Shown in pieces: positions 17,733 to 22,999 of a stretch of 22,999 nt of DNA. A program made the position numbers and the translations under genes. Every line of letters starts with the position of its first letter. The stretch's first letter is position 1. The notes under the pieces are model-generated. The model was given only the letters and a program-made list of their open reading frames with translations, did not search any database and had not been told where the DNA came from. The DNA is taken from positions 1-22,999 of the forward strand of contig MPUH01001146.1 of the NCBI GenBank assembly GCA_001970955.1, written 5' to 3'. The DNA comes from Stentor coeruleus (lineage: Eukaryota; Ciliophora; Heterotrichea; Heterotrichida; Stentoridae).

Positions 17733-19274
17733 TTAAAGACTGCCTTTTATAGACAGATCTAAAGAGTTTTGTTTAGCCATATATGCTTGCATAAGTCCTG
17801 GAAATCTTTTATTAAGGTCTTGTACTTCATAATCACTGAGTCTTTGGGCAAAGATCATATTAAGTTTATCCTCAATACGAGAAGTGCATTTAGTAAAATA
17901 TTTCACTACATTTCTTGGTTTTACATCAAGTAATGAATTTGTTCCTAATAATTGTAATGAAAGACGAGTTACAGAACTACATAAACTTCCCATTACCGTA
18001 CCTAAATTTGTTAAAATTCTTTCGTTTTCATCCATCATTTTGTTCTTATCCTTAAGACTTAATTCAATACGTTCAAACTCTTTGTAATTGATTTTACGAT
18101 CGTCTTCGTGGTTTAAAGATATATCGTTAAGTTCGGTTGTAACTTTTTTATGTTCTGAACTCAACATATCAATGCGGTTCAAAGACTGCACCGCGGCGAT
18201 TTCCAGCATTTCAGTATGTTCCCTCAAAATCTCATAACTTTCAAAAATCTCTTCAATTTTACTAGCAAACGACACCTCCTTCATCTTAAGATATCTTTTT
18301 TCCAATATTTCCTGATACTTCAAAAAGCTTTCATGTCCAGCAACAGCCTCTTCATCCTTTTCAATTTTACTTAAAATCGGTTCTAACTTTTTAATTTTCA
18401 TTTCAAGTTTTTCATGTAAATGCATTTTTGTATTCAAACTATATTCTTTTTCCAATATCCCCTCAAGTATTTTTCTCTGTTTAAGCCTAGCAAGATGTTT
18501 TTGATACTCTTCTTCCTTACATTTTTCCAAATGCTCAATTTCTTCATTTACCATTTGAATATTCTTTAATATTTCCCCAGTTTCTCTTATATGTCTTTCT
18601 ATAGAATTTTCAAGCTCAGTTATTTCACGTTTTTCCACATAAACTTTGTTTTTCATATTCAAAACCGGGGGTTCAGTAGTTAAAACTATACGTTTTCGGT
18701 CTCTAAGCATATGATTCAAAGTTTCTATATAATAATTTTCATTATGTAAAGCTTTTTGGATCTCATTAAACTCAAGCTGTCTTCTGTTCAATGTAATATT
18801 CAGCTCATCAATAGGATCTTTTTGCATACAAGACAATTCGAATTTCAGTCTTTTTAGTAGTTCTTCTTTTCTATCAGCTTCATCTTTAACTTTATTGTAT
18901 TGTTTTTGTTTTAAAGTTACTATTTTTTGCAAAGCAGTGATTTCTTTACCTAGATTACTTTCTAATTCCCAAGACATTATTTGTGTCCCTGATCTTGTTG
19001 ATGGCATTTCAAGATCTTGACTTACTCTTGATATTAATGATTCTAATTTACTTGGACTTGGAGCTTTAGGAGATGTTAGATTTCTTTGTGTAAAAGCTAC
19101 CCATGATGCTGAGGTTCGGGAAGTTTGGGATTTTGTAGTGTTTATAGGTTTTAGAAGACCTGAAGATGCGGTTTTAGGGGTTTTAGTTAAGTATGGAAGA
19201 AGTGAAGCTTGTTTTTCTGTATCAAAAGTTGTTATCTCTGTGAAATTAAATATGCTTTTCGGAGTTGGTTCCAT
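17733..19274 (-). CDS. Long coiled-coil protein, possibly ciliary or cytoskeletal
   Basis: 513 residues, from ATG at 19274 (followed by G) to TAA. Residues 1-100 are Ser/Thr/Pro-rich and probably disordered, with TPK, SPK and KAPSPSK motifs. About 105-430 is almost continuous heptad-patterned coiled coil rich in Glu, Lys and Leu (for example ITALQKIVTLKQKQYNKVKD). It includes an ETLNHML motif followed by a basic RDRKR, a pattern I associate loosely with axonemal and basal-body coiled-coil proteins. The last 80 residues are less charged and may form a separate helical end (SSVTRLSLQLLGTNSLLDVK). There is no signal peptide or membrane segment. I do not recognise a specific orthologue; the DRC, ODA-docking and other CCDC families are possible. 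The presence of DRC5 3 kb away does not imply shared function. Confidence 0.82.
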   Translation of the reverse strand: MEPTPKSIFNFTEITTFDTEKQASLLPYLTKTPKTASSGLLKPINTTKSQTSRTSASWVAFTQRNLTSPKAPSPSKLESLISRVSQDLEMPSTRSGTQIMSWELESNLGKEITALQKIVTLKQKQYNKVKDEADRKEELLKRLKFELSCMQKDPIDELNITLNRRQLEFNEIQKALHNENYYIETLNHMLRDRKRIVLTTEPPVLNMKNKVYVEKREITELENSIERHIRETGEILKNIQMVNEEIEHLEKCKEEEYQKHLARLKQRKILEGILEKEYSLNTKMHLHEKLEMKIKKLEPILSKIEKDEEAVAGHESFLKYQEILEKRYLKMKEVSFASKIEEIFESYEILREHTEMLEIAAVQSLNRIDMLSSEHKKVTTELNDISLNHEDDRKINYKEFERIELSLKDKNKMMDENERILTNLGTVMGSLCSSVTRLSLQLLGTNSLLDVKPRNVVKYFTKCTSRIEDKLNMIFAQRLSDYEVQDLNKRFPGLMQAYMAKQNSLDLSIKGSL

Positions 19275-19895
19275 TATTAATAAAGGTGAGTTTTTGGATT
19301 TACGTTTAAAATGTGCTTTGGAGTTTTAGTGTGGCTTTGTGTTGGAGATATATGGAGTTTTTTATGATTGAGTTTTTGAATGGGTTTGCTGGGTGAATGA
19401 TTTTTTAACAGGATTTTGAAGAATTGCTAGGTTAGAATGAGTTTTTTCGGTTTTTAATTTGAGAGAATTTATAGATAGGAATTTTGCTATTGATAAGGAT
19501 TGTAGAGGAAAATACACGTTTTTATGTGAGTTAGTGTAAATGGAAAAATTCAAGTTGTCCAAGAATTTAACTTGATGTAGAAGCGGTAAAGAATGATTGA
19601 CTAAATCTAACTCAAAAAATCCCCAGCTGACAACTAGAAAACTAGACTCTGAAAATATCATTGAAACCCTAAAAATATTAAAAAAAATCTAAACCCCAAA
19701 AAGCCAATAAAAATTTGCAAAAAAAAATTTTCCTATCATTTGCTACATGATAAATTAAAAATATATAATTCTATATCCTCACTCACAAATCTTAAACTTT
19801 CAATCCATAACAAAACTCAAAAAATTACCTACTTTTTTGATATAAAATACTATTTAAGGCAGTTTTATATACTCTATGAACATTGTTGCATAAAG
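19275..19895. other. Intergenic region between two minus-strand genes
   Basis: From 19275 to about 19550 the plus strand is G-rich (5' flank of the minus gene at 19274). From about 19600 to 19890 it is C-containing and G-poor (3' flank of the minus gene at 19896). A 99-codon minus frame at 19362-19661 lies here but has no domain character and overlaps the 5' flank; I do not treat it as a gene. Confidence 0.55.
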
Positions 19896-20246
19896 TTAAT
19901 CTAATTTCTTAGAATTCATGCTTCGAATCCCTTTAAACTGAACCCAAGACCCTCTATTCCGTAAATTAAGCAGTTCATCTTTTATATCATTTTCAGAATG
20001 TCCGCTTTTTTTCACTTTAGTCCAGAACGCTATCCATTCTTTTTCATCAATTTTCTCGTTTTTGTCAATATCAACCGCTTCAAATATAGCTCGTGTATTT
20101 ATTTTAGCAAAATTATCATGCCAGAATTTCAAAGTTTCATGTATGTCTATGGACTTACTTCCATCAGTATCAATTTCTTTGAAGATGTCAACGACTAATT
20201 TTTTTACTCCAGGGGAAAGCCCTTGTTTTGCAACACAACTTCCCAT
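19896..20246 (-). CDS. Small EF-hand calcium-binding protein with predicted N-terminal acylation
   Basis: 116 residues, from ATG at 20246 to TAA. The N terminus MGSCVAKQ fits N-myristoylation at Gly2 with palmitoylation at Cys4, which would tether the protein to a membrane. Two EF-hand loops are present: DTDGSKSIDIHE (26-37) and DIDKNEKIDEKE (59-70). Both have Asp at positions 1 and 3 and Glu at 12, so both should bind calcium. They are separated by a helix containing FWHDNF and followed by WIAFW. The C-terminal 35 residues are basic and lack a second EF-hand pair, so this is a half-calmodulin-sized protein rather than a four-EF-hand sensor. A role in local calcium signalling, for instance at cilia or in contraction, is inference. 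Confidence 0.9.
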   Translation of the reverse strand: MGSCVAKQGLSPGVKKLVVDIFKEIDTDGSKSIDIHETLKFWHDNFAKINTRAIFEAVDIDKNEKIDEKEWIAFWTKVKKSGHSENDIKDELLNLRNRGSWVQFKGIRSMNSKKLD

Positions 20247-22140
20247 TTTTTATATTATATAAAGAGATACTTTTTAGGGGTTTTAAATAATTTTTAAGGG
20301 AATTTTGGAAGTTAAAGGATGAGGATGAAGATAAAGAAATTTGTAAGATTATAAAAGATTTTTGAGGAAAATAAGGGGTTTTTAGGGAAATTGTGAGAAA
20401 AGGTATTGGAGATGGGGTTTTAGGATAGAAAGAAAAAATAAGGGATTTAAGTAGAAATAAATGAAGGTATAGCTTGAAATTATAGGAGGTTTTAAGGAAG
20501 AGAGGTTTTGGGTTGGGATATTGTAGTTTTTGTATTGGTTTTTTAGAGTAAAATTATATGCATGATGCTTTGTATAGAAGATATAGAGAATATTATATTT
20601 ATATAAGGTAGGTAGTTTTTATGTAAGTTTTGGGATTTTGGATTTGGATTTTTGGTTTTGATTGATAGGGTATTTGGATTTTTGGTAGTTTTTTTGTTAA
20701 AGCTTTTAGATATTGGAAAATTTTAAGGTTTGGAGTAGTATAGGAAGTAAAATACAATGAATTTGGAAAATATAGTAGATGAATGGATAACTGTAAATAG
20801 CAAGTAAAGGGATTTGTTAAAGGCTTATATTTAAGAAAAATATATTTGAATTTTTGTGGATAGGTTTACTTGAATTTAAATGATTTTTGTAGCAAGAAAA
20901 ACTTTACCATAGATTTTCTATAGAGAAAAACTTAAGTTGTATTAGAATAAATGACAATTAACTTTAGTAAAAGCTTTCTTATATTTTTTAAAATTTTCCT
21001 AGAATTTATTCTAACATTCACATATTTTATAGTTTATAATTAGCATATATTAGCAGAAATCATAAATTTAACCATACCTCCAAAAGAAAAAAAGTATTTA
21101 TTGACTAAAAATAACCTAAAAAACTTAAAACCCACTTAATAGTTATATATCTTTAAATACCTAATAAAAAAAGCATTTCTCAATCTAAAATCAAAACCTC
21201 TTATCAGGCTAAATTTTCCCAAAGCATCATCTTATTAAAAATCACAAACTTTTTCTATTACTCCCTATAAAATCCAACTTTATCCTTTGTTCATCCATTT
21301 TTTATTCAAATAAATCCTTTTTCCAAAAGATTACCCTATAAAAAACTCCTAACAAAACATCAATTCCTTTATCAAAATCCCTTTCCCCAACCTCATAAAA
21401 CTAATCAGTTTCTTATAAATAATTCTTATTTCCAACAGAATTCATCAAAAAGTATCTATTTTTCATTTTTAAATACCCAAAGCAACTATAGTTTTTCAAA
21501 TCTCAACTTAATTAAAAAGCTTCAGAATATTATTCTGATTATAATCATCAAAAATCTATAAAGCCTACTCAAGATTAATTTGTAATCTAATCATAATCAT
21601 ACATATGAAATTACGAAAACCACCGTTTCATACAAACAAGGCGAAATCTGATAACAAAACAGAAAATACTATATAAAACTTATACTAAAAGTTTATAAAG
21701 AATATTTACTTATACCTAATATCAATAATCAACATATAAACATCTCTATAAAAGATAACTGAATCTATTTCAAAAATCTTATGATAATCAACTTATCAAA
21801 TACCCTAAAATCAGTTATTTTACATAACACTTAACTATGGAATAAAACTATCAAAAATTTTTACAATAAAAATCAAGTCTTTCATAAAAACTAATAATCT
21901 GCATATATCAAACTCCCTTTAAAAACCCAAGAAATCTCTATCTTTTACACATATAAAATACCTCATAACAAGAATCCCATATCGTTTTTTAACATTTTCC
22001 TAGATAATTTACATTTTCAGATACTAGACTATTTTTTTTATAAGTTTTATTCAACCATCACAAAACTATCAATATCTATCTACACCTACTAGAATTCCAT
22101 TAACTCAGATCATATACATCACTTATTATATATTTCAAGT
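20247..22140. other. Long divergent intergenic region (1.9 kb)
   Basis: I see no gene or RNA. 20250-20760 is strongly G-rich and C-poor on the plus strand (5' flank of the minus EF-hand gene). 20760-21050 is a mixed zone. About 21060-22140 is C-containing and nearly G-free (5' flank of the plus gene at 22141). All frames are short and of simple composition. It is the longest gene-free stretch in the window; regulatory content is possible but no motif stands out. Confidence 0.55.
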
Positions 22141-22770
22141 ATGGAAGCTAACGAAGGAAAAAAAAAGCGTAGGTCTAAAGCAGATAGTGAGGGTCGAAGC
22201 TATACATGTGAATGTGGCAAAAGCTACTTCAGCTACCAAGCTCTGTATACTCATAAAAAAACCAAGCACTCTGAATCAATCACTGTAGAGGATCTTCCTA
22301 AGAAAAAAAGAGGTAGACCACGGCTAAATAAGCCAGATAATGATGATGAACCTCTGCCTATTATTGTGTCAAATAACGATCCAATAACTCATATAATGAA
22401 AACTTGGAATGAAACAGAAAAATTAGGCACTTGTGATGAGATATTCGCTGAATTTCTCATAGAAAAACAAGAGAAATTGCCTGAGGATGAGTACAAAGCT
22501 GTTAAAGCTAGTATTTATAATCTTCGGGAATGCATTAACAAGAATTATGAACGTTTAGATGCTGAGAATTTTTTAGAGTATGAATCTGATTATACTGTAT
22601 GTGAGAAGCCAGGGATGATTCCTAACATATCTAATTTTTACATTATTGATTTTTTACCTAAAGAAATCTCAGATTCAGATAAAGATAGGGAAATCCAGTT
22701 TATGCTAGAATTCTGCAAATGGCTCAATGAGAATAATTATACTGATTTGGAAATAGCTATTAGCTCTTAA
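22141..22770 (+). CDS. C2H2 zinc-finger protein with AT-hook
   Basis: 209 residues from ATG (followed by G) to TAA, with a TAG directly after. The N terminus is strongly basic (KKKRRSK, a likely nuclear localisation signal). One zinc finger follows: C23-x-C25-x12-H38-x4-H43, containing GKSYFSYQALYTHKK. The first pair has one residue between the cysteines instead of the usual two or more. KKKRGRPRLNK at 54-64 contains the RGRP core of an AT-hook, which binds the minor groove of AT-rich DNA. The remaining 140 residues are acidic and helical without a recognised fold (for example NDPITHIMKTWNETEK and the C-terminal IQFMLEFCKWLNENNYTDLE). A nuclear DNA-binding role, possibly transcriptional, is likely; targets are unknown. 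Confidence 0.88.
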   Translation: MEANEGKKKRRSKADSEGRSYTCECGKSYFSYQALYTHKKTKHSESITVEDLPKKKRGRPRLNKPDNDDEPLPIIVSNNDPITHIMKTWNETEKLGTCDEIFAEFLIEKQEKLPEDEYKAVKASIYNLRECINKNYERLDAENFLEYESDYTVCEKPGMIPNISNFYIIDFLPKEISDSDKDREIQFMLEFCKWLNENNYTDLEIAISS

Positions 22771-22999
22771 TAGAATAACTCATATAATCATAATTTTCTA
22801 TCTAAATCTGCTTTGATGATTTTTATGTTTTTTCTCAACACATTTTGGTATTGTTTTTCTAGTTTTTTTTTGTTTTGCTGATAAAGTAGTATAGGATATT
22901 GCAAATTGTTAAAATTATGGTTATGGGAATTATGGTAATGGATAAGGGGTGTAATTATAGTAGAGGGTGTTAGGATTTTAAGTAAAAAATTTGTTTTTT
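22771..22999. other. 3' flank at window end
   Basis: No gene seen. It is T-rich, then strongly G-rich and C-free from about 22860 to 22980, as in other 3' flanks of plus-strand genes here. Confidence 0.5.

Noticed and set aside
19362..19661. 99-codon minus-strand frame
   Set aside because: It lies in the 5' flank of the coiled-coil gene, has no domain character, and its Ser/Asn/Lys/Leu content follows the local base skew.
1..22999. Alternative nuclear code with TGA as Trp or TAA/TAG as Gln
   Set aside because: Frames up to about 1150 codons contain no internal stop apart from the two introns, and Trp and Gln use TGG and CAA/CAG. Only the decayed segment at 8.9 kb would benefit from another code.
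1..22999. CRISPR arrays, insertion sequences, riboswitches, bacterial operons
   Set aside because: No spaced repeats, transposase motifs or ribosome-binding sites were seen; genes are monocistronic with eukaryotic tRNA and intron features.

Overview
The window is AT-rich eukaryotic nuclear DNA that best fits a heterotrich ciliate close to Stentor. Three observations point there. Two genes are interrupted by introns of exactly 15 nt (GTATTAATTATTTAG at 2144-2158; reverse complement of 10714-10728, GTAAAGACTAAATAG), and removing each joins two open frames perfectly. Long ORFs end in TAA or TAG with no internal TAA, TAG or TGA, so the nuclear code looks standard; this argues against Blepharisma and Condylostoma, which reassign stop codons. 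The gene content is also ciliate-like: a ciliary dynein regulatory complex subunit, very large kelch/cysteine-rich membrane proteins and acylated signalling proteins. The species assignment is inference.

Layout. 1-427 (+) is the C-terminal end of a membrane protein. 1596-5078 (+) is its complete tandem paralogue: signal peptide, kelch-type beta-propeller, cysteine-rich module and three membrane segments. 5381-6247 (+) is a putatively dual-acylated protein with two ubiquitin-like folds and a C-terminal Cys cluster. 6870-7193 (-) is a small PH-like reading frame without an ATG, and 7618-8325 (-) is an unrecognised basic protein. 8914-9210 (+) looks like a decayed coding segment. 9527-10975 (-) is a spliced SANT/Myb-like protein. 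11675-12889 (-) is a disordered protein with 14 SP/TP sites and a KEN box. 13138-14523 (+) is DRC5/TCTE1. 14650-14721 (+) is tRNA-Asp(GUC). 15129-16655 (+) is an ATG1/ULK-like kinase. 17733-19274 (-) is a coiled-coil protein. 19896-20246 (-) is an acylated EF-hand protein. 22141-22770 (+) is a C2H2/AT-hook protein.

The genes do not form a pathway or operon; each appears to be an independent unit. Themes are cilia (DRC5, perhaps the coiled-coil protein), membrane-anchored signalling (two MGxC proteins), autophagy-type kinase signalling and nuclear proteins (SANT-like, C2H2/AT-hook, KEN-box).

The most striking global feature is compositional. On the sense strand, DNA 5' of most genes is C-containing and G-poor, and DNA 3' of genes is G-rich and C-poor. 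The skew flips inside intergenic regions according to the orientation of the neighbours. It predicts gene direction in several gaps and points to a lost plus-strand gene near 8.9 kb. A single N at 5195 between two identical 61-nt copies marks a probable assembly join.
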